Shown: positions 7,407-13,612 of the stretch, one piece after another
Layout: each line of letters begins with the position of its first letter
Numbering within the stretch: position 1 is the first letter of the stretch
IMG/VR virus record: IMGVR_UViG_3300034062_001695
Span: 1 to 22,002 of that record
Strand: one strand, 5' to 3'
Origin: a virus
Length of the DNA: 22,002 bases
Made by a program: the position numbers and the translations under genes
The notes under the pieces: model-generated
What the model was told of the DNA's origin: nothing
Database searches by the model: none
What the model saw: only the letters and a program-made list of their open reading frames with translations

Positions 7407-7745
7407 ATGAATCAAACACAATTATTTGACCAAATGCCGGAAAGCGATTTGGCAATCTTGAAAAAGGCAATGAACATCTTGCAATGTTACTTTGAGGAAA
7501 CACCAAAGTGTGTAAATCCAAATGTCCAACTTCACACAACCACTCGGAAATTCCTTGAGGATGTGAGGAAAGAATTCAAAAACCAATGGATTGAGCGAAA
7601 GCATCCAGTCCTTGAAAAGATTATGCGTGATCACTATGTCAAAGATTTGTACACAATGCTCAGGCAGTATGACAAACACAACTTGGTGGAAATTCAACGC
7701 CACGACAACAAGTCACAAAACATTGCTAAATTTAGATTTGTATGA
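7407..7745 (+). CDS. Hypothetical helical protein
   Basis: 112 aa, not recognised. Predominantly helical and charged: SDLAILKKAMNILQCYFEE, then TRKFLEDVRKEFKNQWIERK, then VLEKIMRDHYVKDLYTMLRQYD, ending in a basic IAKFRFV. The last two helices (DLYTMLRQYDKHNLVEIQR) could be a winged-helix remnant, but without a clear recognition helix I do not claim DNA binding. Stop overlaps the next ATG by 4 bp. Confidence 0.55.
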   Translation: MNQTQLFDQMPESDLAILKKAMNILQCYFEETPKCVNPNVQLHTTTRKFLEDVRKEFKNQWIERKHPVLEKIMRDHYVKDLYTMLRQYDKHNLVEIQRHDNKSQNIAKFRFV

Positions 7746-8014
7746 CTACCTACTTAATTATCGGAATGGCAATCTTATTTGTCATCACCCTTCTCCAGTT
7801 GCACAAAACAACTGAACGAGAAGATGAGCTACTTGAAAAAATCTCAAACAAGAATCGTTTGATTTGGGATTATGAAACCGAACTGCTGGAGATCAGGTCA
7901 AGGATTGCGGAAGCAAATGACCGTGCGAAAACTTGGGAACTACAAGCAAACTTCTTAAAAGAACTAAACGATGACAAAAATCAAAGCACTCGTGGTAAGA
8001 GCATCAATAAATGA
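7742..8014 (+). CDS. Membrane-anchored coiled-coil protein
   Basis: 90 aa. Residues 3-19 are a transmembrane helix (TYLIIGMAILFVITLLQL); residues ~23-75 are a charged, heptad-like coiled coil (EREDELLEKISNKNRL, then ETELLEIRSRIAEAND). Probably N-terminus out, coiled coil in the cytoplasm, or an Rz-like inner-membrane protein. There is no partner lipoprotein overlapping it, so a spanin role is unsupported. It overlaps the next small gene by 44 bp. Confidence 0.55.
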   Translation: MTTYLIIGMAILFVITLLQLHKTTEREDELLEKISNKNRLIWDYETELLEIRSRIAEANDRAKTWELQANFLKELNDDKNQSTRGKSINK

Positions 8015-8114
8015 TATTATCAAATGGCGTGTTTATTTTGCCGGAGAGTTACTTGCGACCTTTGAGAACGAAACGGATGCCATCTATTACGCTAACTTTA
8101 TAGACAGGCAATGA
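7971..8114 (+). CDS. Hypothetical 47-aa protein
   Basis: ATG 7971 to TGA 8112-8114, embedded at its start in the end of the coiled-coil gene. Protein: MTKIKALVVRASINDIIKWR, then a strand and a short helix (VYFAGELLATFENETDAIYY). Beta-strand, beta-strand, helix character with sensible composition. The stop forms an ATGA overlap with the next small gene, which is the normal arrangement here, so it is likely real. Function unknown. Confidence 0.5.
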   Translation: MTKIKALVVRASINDIIKWRVYFAGELLATFENETDAIYYANFIDRQ

Positions 8115-8272
8115 GCGAACGATACGCATTGATTTGGGCAATTGCCATCCTTCGTGATGACTACCAATATACCTGGTTGACGATCTCCAAGAAGATGGGA
8201 TATTCTATGACAAAGGTCATCCATTTGTACAACCAAGCGAAGCCACACTATAATTTGGAACAACCGAAGTAA
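8111..8272 (+). CDS. Small HTH-like protein, 53 aa
   Basis: ATG 8111 (overlapping TGA of the previous gene) to TAA 8270-8272. Residues ~20-45 read as a helix-turn-helix: YTWLTISKKMGYSMTKVIHL, where ISKKMGYSMTKV has the turn. The preceding helix is ALIWAIAILRDD. Possibly a DNA-binding regulator, which would fit its place just before a promoter; its 3' end contains the -33 element of that promoter. Called by pattern only. Confidence 0.5.
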   Translation: MSERYALIWAIAILRDDYQYTWLTISKKMGYSMTKVIHLYNQAKPHYNLEQPK

Positions 8273-8285
8273 TTCGCTATATTTG
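8254..8285 (+). promoter_or_regulatory. Bacteroidetes-type promoter
   Basis: TTTG at 8254-8257 and TATATTTG at 8278-8285, again 20 bp apart, an exact match to TTTG-N20-TAnnTTTG and the same spacing as the promoter at 5274. The -33 lies in the last codons of the preceding gene. Transcription should start around 8290-8292, producing the hairpin leader described next. Confidence 0.75.
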
Positions 8286-8290
8286 TAAGA

Positions 8291-8383
8291 GTGATTGACA
8301 AATGCGGGTTTGTCTATAATCAAAACTTTTTGCCTTCCTGATAGATGTGTTCCCGTAAACCTTCTATCTCGAAGGCTTTTTTT
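8291..8383 (+). ncRNA. Putative two-hairpin small RNA or leader/attenuator
   Basis: From the predicted start to the end of the T run is about 93 nt with no convincing gene. Hairpin 1: GACAAA (8297-8302), loop TGCGGG, TTTGTC (8309-8314). Hairpin 2: an intrinsic terminator (8332-8376). Its loop contains TGTGTTCCC (8346-8354), the exact 9-nt complement of GGGAACACA at 8397-8405, which begins in the start codon of the downstream HNH gene. The RNA could therefore act in cis (a read-through leader that can hide the HNH start) or in trans. A 21-codon frame (ATG 8345, stop 8408-8410) and a 5-codon frame (ATG 8302) also cross it; I regard these as less likely. Promoter and hairpins are seen; the RNA itself is inferred. 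Confidence 0.5.
8332..8383 (+). terminator. Rho-independent terminator/attenuator
   Basis: GCCTTC (8332-8337) pairs with GAAGGC (8371-8376); after a 2x2 internal mismatch GATAGA (8340-8345) pairs with TCTATC (8363-8368); TTTTTTT follows at 8377-8383. This is a two-part stem with a 17-nt loop and a U tract, lying 95 bp after a promoter and 11 bp before the HNH start. Termination would limit expression of HNH and the replication genes from this promoter. Confidence 0.65.
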
Positions 8384-8394
8384 ATGCAAAAAAA

Positions 8395-8916
8395 ATGGGA
8401 ACACAAATAGAAGAATGGAAAATCGTAGCGGAATGCAACGGTCGGTACTATGTTAGTAATTACGGCAGAGTTAAAAGCTTTATGTATTTCAGAGAGAAAT
8501 TTTTGAACGGAGGCATTGTTGGTCGTGGTTATAGAAAAGTAATTTTGGTTGATAAATTAAATAAACCTAAGCAATTTTATGTGCATCGCTTGGTTGCATT
8601 AGCATTTATTCCAAACCCTGAAAATAAATCATCTGTAAATCATAAAGATGGAAATAAATTAAATAACAATGTTGATAATCTTGAGTGGATGACACAACAA
8701 GAAAATGTTCAACACGCTTGGGATACTGGTCTTAATGAATCTCACAGATTGTCAATATCAAAGCCAGTTATTGATGTTGCGACTGGGAAAAAATACCAAT
8801 CATTAAAATTAGCTTGTGATGAAATTTGTGAAAATTATCAAATGCACAAACAAAGAATTATAAAAAGATTAAAAGTTCAACGATTTTTTTACATTAACAA
8901 CAATGGCAACGGATAA
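8395..8916 (+). CDS. NUMOD4/HNH homing endonuclease (free-standing)
   Basis: 173 aa. An N-terminal NUMOD4 motif (EEWKIVAECNGRYYVSNYGR, then VKS) precedes an HNH_3 nuclease: VHRLVALAFIPNP (63-75), VNHKDGN (81-87; N82/H83) and NLEWMTQQENVQHA (95-108). A C-terminal NUMOD1-like DNA-binding piece follows (KPVIDVATGKKYQSLKLAC). Such enzymes nick or cut DNA at a specific site and spread their own gene. The gene is richer in A/T codons (AAT, AAA, TTA) than its neighbours, suggesting recent arrival. It overlaps the next gene by 14 bp. A short ORF starting at ATG 8384 overlaps its start. No intron is evident. Confidence 0.88.
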   Translation: MGTQIEEWKIVAECNGRYYVSNYGRVKSFMYFREKFLNGGIVGRGYRKVILVDKLNKPKQFYVHRLVALAFIPNPENKSSVNHKDGNKLNNNVDNLEWMTQQENVQHAWDTGLNESHRLSISKPVIDVATGKKYQSLKLACDEICENYQMHKQRIIKRLKVQRFFYINNNGNG

Positions 8917-9496
8917 AAAATCATTCTTGATCTACTGCGATATTATTCACACGGTTGAGCAACTAACCGATGAACAAGCTGGTGATTTGTTTAAGCACAT
9001 TCTACGCTATGTGAACGACCTTAATCCGCAAAGTGATAGTGTGATAACCAAGATTGCATTTGAACCAATCCGACAAGCGTTAAAGCGTGATTTGGATAAA
9101 TACGAAACAATCAGGAAGCGTAATTCTGACAATGCTCGTATGCGATGGGATGCGACCGCATCAAGTGGCATACCAAATGATACCAAAAATGCCGATAGTG
9201 ATATTGTTATTGGTATTGATAGTGATAAAGATATAAAGAAACAAAGAGTTGTTTTTGAAAAACCAACTTTATCAGAGTTAAAAACCTATATGACGGAAAT
9301 CGGAATGAATGATGTATCCGAAAAGTGGTTTGACTATTATGAATCCAACGGATGGTTAGTTGGTAAAAACAAGATGAAGAACTGGAGGGCAGCGGTTCGT
9401 ACTTGGAAAAATAATAATCTTACAAATAATGTGACTACTCCACAAGTTATCAACCGAAAAATATTTAACTTGCAGGACTATGACTCAAGAACTTGA
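8903..9496 (+). CDS. Replication initiation/helicase-loader-like protein (DUF6291-type N-terminus)
   Basis: 197 aa. The N-terminal ~75 residues (SFLIYCDIIHTVEQLTDEQA, then GDLFKHILRYVNDLN, then DKYETIRKRNSDNARMRW) match the DUF6291 pattern common in phage replication clusters. A low-complexity linker (DSDIVIGIDSDKDIKK) leads to a C-terminal block, WFDYYESNGW then VGKNKMKNWRAAVRTW, typical of replisome organisers and helicase loaders. It overlaps dnaB by 17 bp. Likely recruits DnaB to the phage origin; the loader function is inferred from context and the C-terminal motif. Confidence 0.75.
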   Translation: MATDKKSFLIYCDIIHTVEQLTDEQAGDLFKHILRYVNDLNPQSDSVITKIAFEPIRQALKRDLDKYETIRKRNSDNARMRWDATASSGIPNDTKNADSDIVIGIDSDKDIKKQRVVFEKPTLSELKTYMTEIGMNDVSEKWFDYYESNGWLVGKNKMKNWRAAVRTWKNNNLTNNVTTPQVINRKIFNLQDYDSRT

Positions 9497-10718
9497 AGAA
9501 TACATAATCGGTCAACTTTTATTCTACGACCAAACTCGTGCAATGTTGCCACGAATCAAATCACAATGGTTTGAAGACAACCTGAACAAACGCATTGTTG
9601 AATCAATGTTGGAGATGTACATAAACAACGATGAGATTGATGTTTTAACTTTGGGAAAGAAGTTTAGCCGTGCGGAGATGGTCACCATCGTCAAACTCAC
9701 GCAGAATGTTTATGGAATGCCAAACATCAGCAGTCACCTTCCAGCACTTGAACACAGGTACCTGAAGAAACAATTCATTGAGAACATCACCAACTTGGAT
9801 TTGACTTCGGACTTAAAAGAGATTCTCACCAATGTTCAGACAATGGTCGACAACACCAAGTTCACTACCATCAATGATCCGGTCACGATTACCCAAGTTA
9901 CCAACAAGACCGTTGATGCTATTATCGAAGCGGTGCAAAGAGGTGACAAGCTCACGGGAAGACCAACGGGATGGGCAGGACTTGACCGAGTATTGGGTGG
10001 ATGGAACAACGGTGATTTGATTGTAATGGCTGCAAGACCCGGTCAGGGTAAAACGGCACTTGCTTTGTCGCTGATGTATGACTTCGCCAAGATTGGTGGT
10101 AAGGGATTGTTCTTGTCGCTGGAGATGAGCAACGAGCAACTTGTCAAAAGATACTTGTCGTTAATCACCGACCTTGCCAATTGGAAGATTCGCAATGCAA
10201 ACCTTCGGGAGTTTGAAGTTCATCAACTGATAAATTCAGCCAACAATCAGACGGTGCAATTCTACATTGATGACGATCCGAATTGCAGTATCCAACAAAT
10301 CAAAAGCAAAGCGAAGATTCACAAAGCAAAACACGGACTTGAACTTTTGGTGATTGATTACATCCAGTTAATCAAAGGAACAAAAACAAACCGAGAACAA
10401 GAGATTGCCGAGATTTCCCGAAACTTAAAATTGCTTTCTAAGGAACTAAACATCACAGTCATAGTGTTGGCTCAGTTATCACGCAAATGTGAGGAGAGAG
10501 CGGACAAAAGACCTATGCTGAGTGATATCCGTGAGAGTGGAAGTATTGAGCAAGATGCGGATGTTGTGATGTTCCCATTCAGACCGGCATACTATTCAGG
10601 TGAGAAGCTCCAACAAGAAGAAGCCGAATTGATTATCGCAAAGAATCGTCACGGTGAATGCTACACAATCAAAACGACATTCATCGGTGAACGCACAATG
10701 TACGAAGAACGACTATGA
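9480..10718 (+). CDS. dnaB: Replicative DNA helicase, DnaB type
   Basis: 412 aa, a typical length for phage DnaB. N-terminal helical domain (residues 1-~105), linker, then RecA-like ATPase: LTGRPTGWAGLDRVLGGW, Walker A ARPGQGKT (185-192), SLEMS (213-217), Walker B LLVIDYIQL (289-297), the sensor/arginine region DIRESGSIEQDADVVMF and the final AKNRHGEC. It forms the hexamer that unwinds DNA at the phage fork, working with the upstream loader. ATGA overlap with the methyltransferase gene. Confident. Confidence 0.95.
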   Translation: MTQELEEYIIGQLLFYDQTRAMLPRIKSQWFEDNLNKRIVESMLEMYINNDEIDVLTLGKKFSRAEMVTIVKLTQNVYGMPNISSHLPALEHRYLKKQFIENITNLDLTSDLKEILTNVQTMVDNTKFTTINDPVTITQVTNKTVDAIIEAVQRGDKLTGRPTGWAGLDRVLGGWNNGDLIVMAARPGQGKTALALSLMYDFAKIGGKGLFLSLEMSNEQLVKRYLSLITDLANWKIRNANLREFEVHQLINSANNQTVQFYIDDDPNCSIQQIKSKAKIHKAKHGLELLVIDYIQLIKGTKTNREQEIAEISRNLKLLSKELNITVIVLAQLSRKCEERADKRPMLSDIRESGSIEQDADVVMFPFRPAYYSGEKLQQEEAELIIAKNRHGECYTIKTTFIGERTMYEERL

Positions 10719-11656
10719 AACACGGAAGTTTATTTTCAGGAATAGGTGGCTTTGATTTAGCAGCCGAATGGATGGGATGGACGAATGTCTTTCATTGCGA
10801 GTGGATGGAATTTCCACGAAAAGTATTGGACTATCACTTCCCTGATGCGGATAGTCACATTGATATATGTAAAACTGATTTCACAAAATATGCAAACAAA
10901 ATTGACATTCTTACTGGAGGATTCCCTTGCCAACCATTCTCACTTGCCGGTAAAAGAAAAGGCACGGATGATGAACGCTACTTGTGGGGCGAGATGCTTA
11001 GAGCAATACAAGAAATTAAACCAAGATTCGTCATTGCTGAAAATGTCTTTGGTATCACGAATATTGATGGCGGATTGGTATTCGAGCAGGTGTGCCTTGA
11101 CTTGGAAAATGAAGGGTACGAAGTTCAGCCGTTTATTATTCCAGCTGCAGCCAAAAACGCACCGCACCGAAGAGATAGATGTTGGTTTATTGCCTACAGT
11201 TCTGCAAGACGGATTGAAGAGATGTGTGAATGGTCAAGCAATAAAAATAAATCCAATAATGCTACCAACTCCAACGGCAATGGATTCGACCAATGCAACG
11301 GCATCAATGAAATCAACACAAGTGAAAGAGGGGAGTATGCATTCAATGACATTGAGCAGATTCCTACTGACTCCGAGTGCATCGGACGGACTGAGATCAG
11401 GTATGACAATGGACAGTTTGAAACGCCACAACAAAGTGAATGCGGAGAACAGCAATTTAGCGGAGCAGATAGCACACAAAGTTGGTGGAGGAACTTCCCA
11501 TCTCAATCCCCGATTTGTAGCGGAGATGATGGGATTCCCACACAACTGGATGGAATTACCTTTTCAAAGTGGAGAGCAGAATCCATCAAAGGCTACGGCA
11601 ACGCAATAGTTCCACAAATCGCCTATCAATTATTTCAAATCATCAACGAGCTATGA
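10715..11656 (+). CDS. DNA (cytosine-5) methyltransferase
   Basis: 313 aa. Motif I LFSGIGGFDL (6-15), motif IV GGFPCQPFS (68-76, catalytic C72), motif VI ENV (109-111), motif VIII APHRRDR (149-155) and motifs IX/X DGITFSKWRAESIKGYGNAIVP (279-300, in parts). All catalytic parts are intact, so it should methylate cytosine at C5, probably to protect phage DNA from host restriction. The target-recognition region (165-255) is unusual: an Asn/Ser/Glu-rich, low-complexity segment. A second frame, 10785-11609, is open across most of the gene and looks protein-like there. Overlaps dnaB and the next gene by 4 bp each. No cognate endonuclease is seen. Confidence 0.92.
   Translation: MKHGSLFSGIGGFDLAAEWMGWTNVFHCEWMEFPRKVLDYHFPDADSHIDICKTDFTKYANKIDILTGGFPCQPFSLAGKRKGTDDERYLWGEMLRAIQEIKPRFVIAENVFGITNIDGGLVFEQVCLDLENEGYEVQPFIIPAAAKNAPHRRDRCWFIAYSSARRIEEMCEWSSNKNKSNNATNSNGNGFDQCNGINEINTSERGEYAFNDIEQIPTDSECIGRTEIRYDNGQFETPQQSECGEQQFSGADSTQSWWRNFPSQSPICSGDDGIPTQLDGITFSKWRAESIKGYGNAIVPQIAYQLFQIINEL
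10785..11609 (+). CDS. Overlapping +1-frame ORF inside the methyltransferase gene (possible overprinted protein)
   Basis: 274 codons from ATG 10785 to TAG, wholly inside the methyltransferase gene in the +1 frame. Far longer than any other same-strand overlapping frame in the window. Its protein has three copies of an LLPTPxAxD-like motif (GLLPTVLQDG 134-143, MLPTPTAMD 159-167, LLTPSASD 194-201), a CALTWKMKGTKFSRLLFQL block (103-121) and an ending with LNPRFVAEMMGFPHNWMELP (240-259). From memory these blocks recur in phage and metagenome proteins annotated as hypothetical or methyltransferase-associated; I cannot confirm this here. It could be a separate protein, a frameshift product sharing the methyltransferase N-terminus, or a by-product of selection on the other frame. 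Confidence 0.4.
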   Translation: MSFIASGWNFHEKYWTITSLMRIVTLIYVKLISQNMQTKLTFLLEDSLANHSHLPVKEKARMMNATCGARCLEQYKKLNQDSSLLKMSLVSRILMADWYSSRCALTWKMKGTKFSRLLFQLQPKTHRTEEIDVGLLPTVLQDGLKRCVNGQAIKINPIMLPTPTAMDSTNATASMKSTQVKEGSMHSMTLSRFLLTPSASDGLRSGMTMDSLKRHNKVNAENSNLAEQIAHKVGGGTSHLNPRFVAEMMGFPHNWMELPFQSGEQNPSKATATQ

Positions 11657-12129
11657 ACCACTATCAAGAAACCCACCTACTAAAACAAGAAGTCAAACGG
11701 CTCAAAGGAGTTGTTGCCGAACTGAATCAAAAACGAATTGACGAGGTCAAGAAACTCAAAGAAGAAATCATCAATCCAAGATGCAAGATCAACGAGATAG
11801 ATGCCGAATGGACTGAAGCGATGCGAGTGGTTGCAATCGTGTATGATGTCACACCTGATGCAATCGTGGATAAGGTTCGCACTCAAAACATTATGGATGC
11901 TCGGCACTTGTTTTGCTATTTATGTAGAAAGCATCTCAAGATGACCTATCTTTCCATCGGCAAGATTCTTCACCGTGATCACTCAACCATCATTAACTCC
12001 GTGCAAGTTTACGATTCACTTATAGAATATGACCGAACAACCAACAAACTATATGTCGAATCTTTATCCTTACTGGGTTTGCATCTGCACGAAAGGTCTA
12101 AGCTCGTCAATACATATTCTCCGGTGTGA
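11653..12129 (+). CDS. DnaA domain IV-like DNA-binding protein
   Basis: 158 aa from ATG 11653 (overlapping the methyltransferase stop as ATGA; an earlier in-frame ATG at 11569 would run deep into that gene). Residues 8-45 are a coiled coil (LLKQEVKRLKGVVAELNQK). Residues ~65-125 match the C-terminal DnaA-box-binding domain: TPDAIVDKVRTQNIMDARHL, LCRKHLKMTYLSIGKIL and the signature RDHST (108-112). There is no ATPase domain. It probably binds DnaA-box-like sites at the phage or host origin, either for phage initiation or to interfere with host DnaA. Confidence 0.8.
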   Translation: MNHYQETHLLKQEVKRLKGVVAELNQKRIDEVKKLKEEIINPRCKINEIDAEWTEAMRVVAIVYDVTPDAIVDKVRTQNIMDARHLFCYLCRKHLKMTYLSIGKILHRDHSTIINSVQVYDSLIEYDRTTNKLYVESLSLLGLHLHERSKLVNTYSPV

Positions 12130-12172
12130 AGATGAGATGCTCAGGATAAAGAAAAAATACGAAAAGAATGGT

Positions 12173-12180
12173 TATATTTG
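12173..12180 (+). promoter_or_regulatory. -7 element (TATATTTG) before the sigma-like gene
   Basis: TATATTTG matches TAnnTTTG exactly and lies 19 bases before the GTG start in a 69-bp gap. No TTTG is found 19-21 bp upstream (that position is A-rich), so it may be weak or need an activator. Confidence 0.45.
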
Positions 12181-12198
12181 TAGTATTGAAAAGAAAAT

Positions 12199-12708
12199 GT
12201 GAATAAAGCGGAAATCATAGAGGAACTCTCAAAAGCGGAATGGCTGACCAAAGCCACGAAGAACATAGCCAAAGGAAACGAGTTGGCAAGGGAACTCTAT
12301 CAATTCTACTTTCTCACCATACTGCAAAAACCTGATGAACAAATTGAGAAAATATACAATGACGGATACATCCAGTTTTGGACAATCCGTCTTTTGTACC
12401 TTTGTATCAACGGCAACCGGCATCCCTTTGGTGAATCTCGGATTTATGATCAATACGATGTCTATGACTTGCACTTGTCTGAAGAACCCGACCTTCTTAT
12501 GGAACGGGAAGAAGATGAACAAATCGAACAAAAACGAATCAACAAAATAAATCAAGTAACTGAAGAAGCGTATTTCTATGAGCGTGAACTATTCAAACTT
12601 TGGTGCAGCGGAATGTCAGCACGAGCAATCCACCGCCAAACGGATATTTCAGTCAGGGAGATTCTGCGAGTAGTAAAATTAATGAAAGAAAGATGTACAA
12701 CGAAATAA
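12199..12708 (+). CDS. Sigma-factor-like HTH regulator
   Basis: 169 aa. GTG 12199 is the only plausible start: no in-frame ATG occurs until mid-protein, and the overlapping ATG-TGA at 12197 is a start-stop. N-terminal helices (AEIIEELSKAEWLTKATKNI, GNELARELYQFYFLTIL, YNDGYIQFWTIRLLYL) resemble sigma region 2. A charged linker follows (LLMEREEDEQIEQKR), then a C-terminal HTH like region 4 (LFKLWCSGMSARAIHRQTDI, SVREILRVVKLMKER). I associate this layout with sigma-70-like proteins of Bacteroidetes phages. It would direct host RNA polymerase to phage (late) promoters; a plain DNA-binding regulator is the alternative. Confidence 0.6.
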   Translation: MNKAEIIEELSKAEWLTKATKNIAKGNELARELYQFYFLTILQKPDEQIEKIYNDGYIQFWTIRLLYLCINGNRHPFGESRIYDQYDVYDLHLSEEPDLLMEREEDEQIEQKRINKINQVTEEAYFYERELFKLWCSGMSARAIHRQTDISVREILRVVKLMKERCTTK

Positions 12709-12947
12709 TTGGAATTGCTTGTCTAAGCATCATCATCGTCAACTTCGGCAAACCAGCCGACTTGTTAAAACGCTATCTCTACGGAAGCGACTTCTCCAAA
12801 TGGAAACGAATGAAACCACTTGATTGTGCTTTCTGCTTGTCGTGGTGGTTGGGATTGTCTTTTTTTATATACACCTACGGATTTGTGGGTATCTTGTACG
12901 CATCCATAGCAACCGTAATCGTTGCACTCCTTGAGACAAAACTATGA
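12693..12947 (+). CDS. Small two-helix membrane protein with a CAFC motif
   Basis: 84 aa from ATG 12693 (an earlier in-frame ATG at 12600 would overlap the sigma-like gene by over 100 bp). Transmembrane helices at ~4-18 (EIIGIACLSIIIVNF) and in the C-terminal half (WWLGLSFFIYTYGFVGILYA and further). Between them PLDCAFCLSWWLGL is a conserved-looking CxxC-W block that I recall from small phage membrane proteins. Function unknown. Overlaps its neighbours by 16 and 4 bp. Confidence 0.6.
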   Translation: MYNEIIGIACLSIIIVNFGKPADLLKRYLYGSDFSKWKRMKPLDCAFCLSWWLGLSFFIYTYGFVGILYASIATVIVALLETKL

Positions 12948-13132
12948 CACCGCAAGAGAAAGCAAAAGAGTTGGTTGATAAATTTACCGTAGTTGGATTG
13001 CAACAACGAAACGAAGGGATTCAATGTGCATTGATTGCAGTTAATGAAATGATTAAAGTTGCTTGGTTTATTCCTGATGAGGAGATTTACGAGTTTTTGT
13101 TAGAAGTAAAAAAAGAAATTGAAAAACTATGA
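12944..13132 (+). CDS. Conserved small helical phage protein
   Basis: 62 aa: TPQEKAKELVDKFTVVGLQQ, then a helix (CALIAVNEMIKVAW) and a C-terminal acidic helix (YEFLLEVKKEIEKL). The EKAKELVDKF ... CALIAVNEMI pattern is one I recognise as recurrent in Bacteroidetes phage small-gene clusters, without a known role. ATGA overlaps at both ends show tight coupling. Confidence 0.65.
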   Translation: MTPQEKAKELVDKFTVVGLQQRNEGIQCALIAVNEMIKVAWFIPDEEIYEFLLEVKKEIEKL

Positions 13133-13389
13133 TAGAATTCATCCAGTCACTTCGCCCGGCATACGAGATCTACAAAAAGACACTCGTGTTTCAATTAACG
13201 CCTGAGCAATCGGCACAACTTCAGAATGTACACCGTGAGATATTTGGTCGCAATGTTCCCAACTGCTCAACTTGTGTGATTGAATCGGTGTTCTCGCTTT
13301 TGATATGGGCAGACCAAAAAGCATTGGAGTTAGCACAACTTGCCGATGATGAGCAGAAACCAAAGAGGAGGAGAAAGAATGAACAATAA
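13129..13389 (+). CDS. Conserved small phage protein, unknown
   Basis: 86 aa. Helical N-terminal half (PAYEIYKKTLVFQLTPEQSA), a CSTC pair (residues ~46-49) preceding a hydrophobic helix (VIESVFSLLIWADQKALEL), and a basic tail (KPKRRRKNEQ) suggestive of nucleic-acid contact. Familiar as a short gene in Bacteroidetes phage clusters; role unknown. Its 3' end carries an AGGAGGAG stretch that can serve as ribosome-binding site for the next gene, with which it overlaps by 11 bp. Confidence 0.6.
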   Translation: MIEFIQSLRPAYEIYKKTLVFQLTPEQSAQLQNVHREIFGRNVPNCSTCVIESVFSLLIWADQKALELAQLADDEQKPKRRRKNEQ

Positions 13390-13612
13390 ACAACAAACGG
13401 CAGTGGAGTGGTTCTTAATTGAATGCGGAAAATATGGTGATACTGCACAAATTCCAGATGAAGTAATTGACCAAGCCAAAGAAATGGAGAAAGAAAGAAT
13501 TGAAACTGCATACAACAAAGGAACAGTTCATGGAATTGATTATCCTGAAAGTACATTACCAATAACTGGTGAACAATACTACAACGAAACCTACGGAGGA
13601 GGTGAGCAATGA
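13379..13612 (+). CDS. Conserved small phage protein, unknown
   Basis: 77 aa from ATG 13379, chosen over an upstream ATG (13340) because AGGAGGAG lies directly before it and the overlap is smaller. MNNKQQTAVEWFLIECGKYG, then a charged helix (AKEMEKERIETAYNKG), then a Gly/Tyr-rich end (YYNETYGGGEQ). The KQQTAVEW ... AKEMEKE-I--AY--G pattern recurs in Bacteroidetes phages; no known function. Its own 3' end encodes the Shine-Dalgarno of the next gene. Confidence 0.6.
   Translation: MNNKQQTAVEWFLIECGKYGDTAQIPDEVIDQAKEMEKERIETAYNKGTVHGIDYPESTLPITGEQYYNETYGGGEQ

Noticed and set aside
8345-8410. 21-codon ORF across the terminator hairpin (MCSRKPSISKAFF...)
   Set aside because: Its sequence is explained by the stem, loop and T run; kept only as an alternative in the RNA entry.
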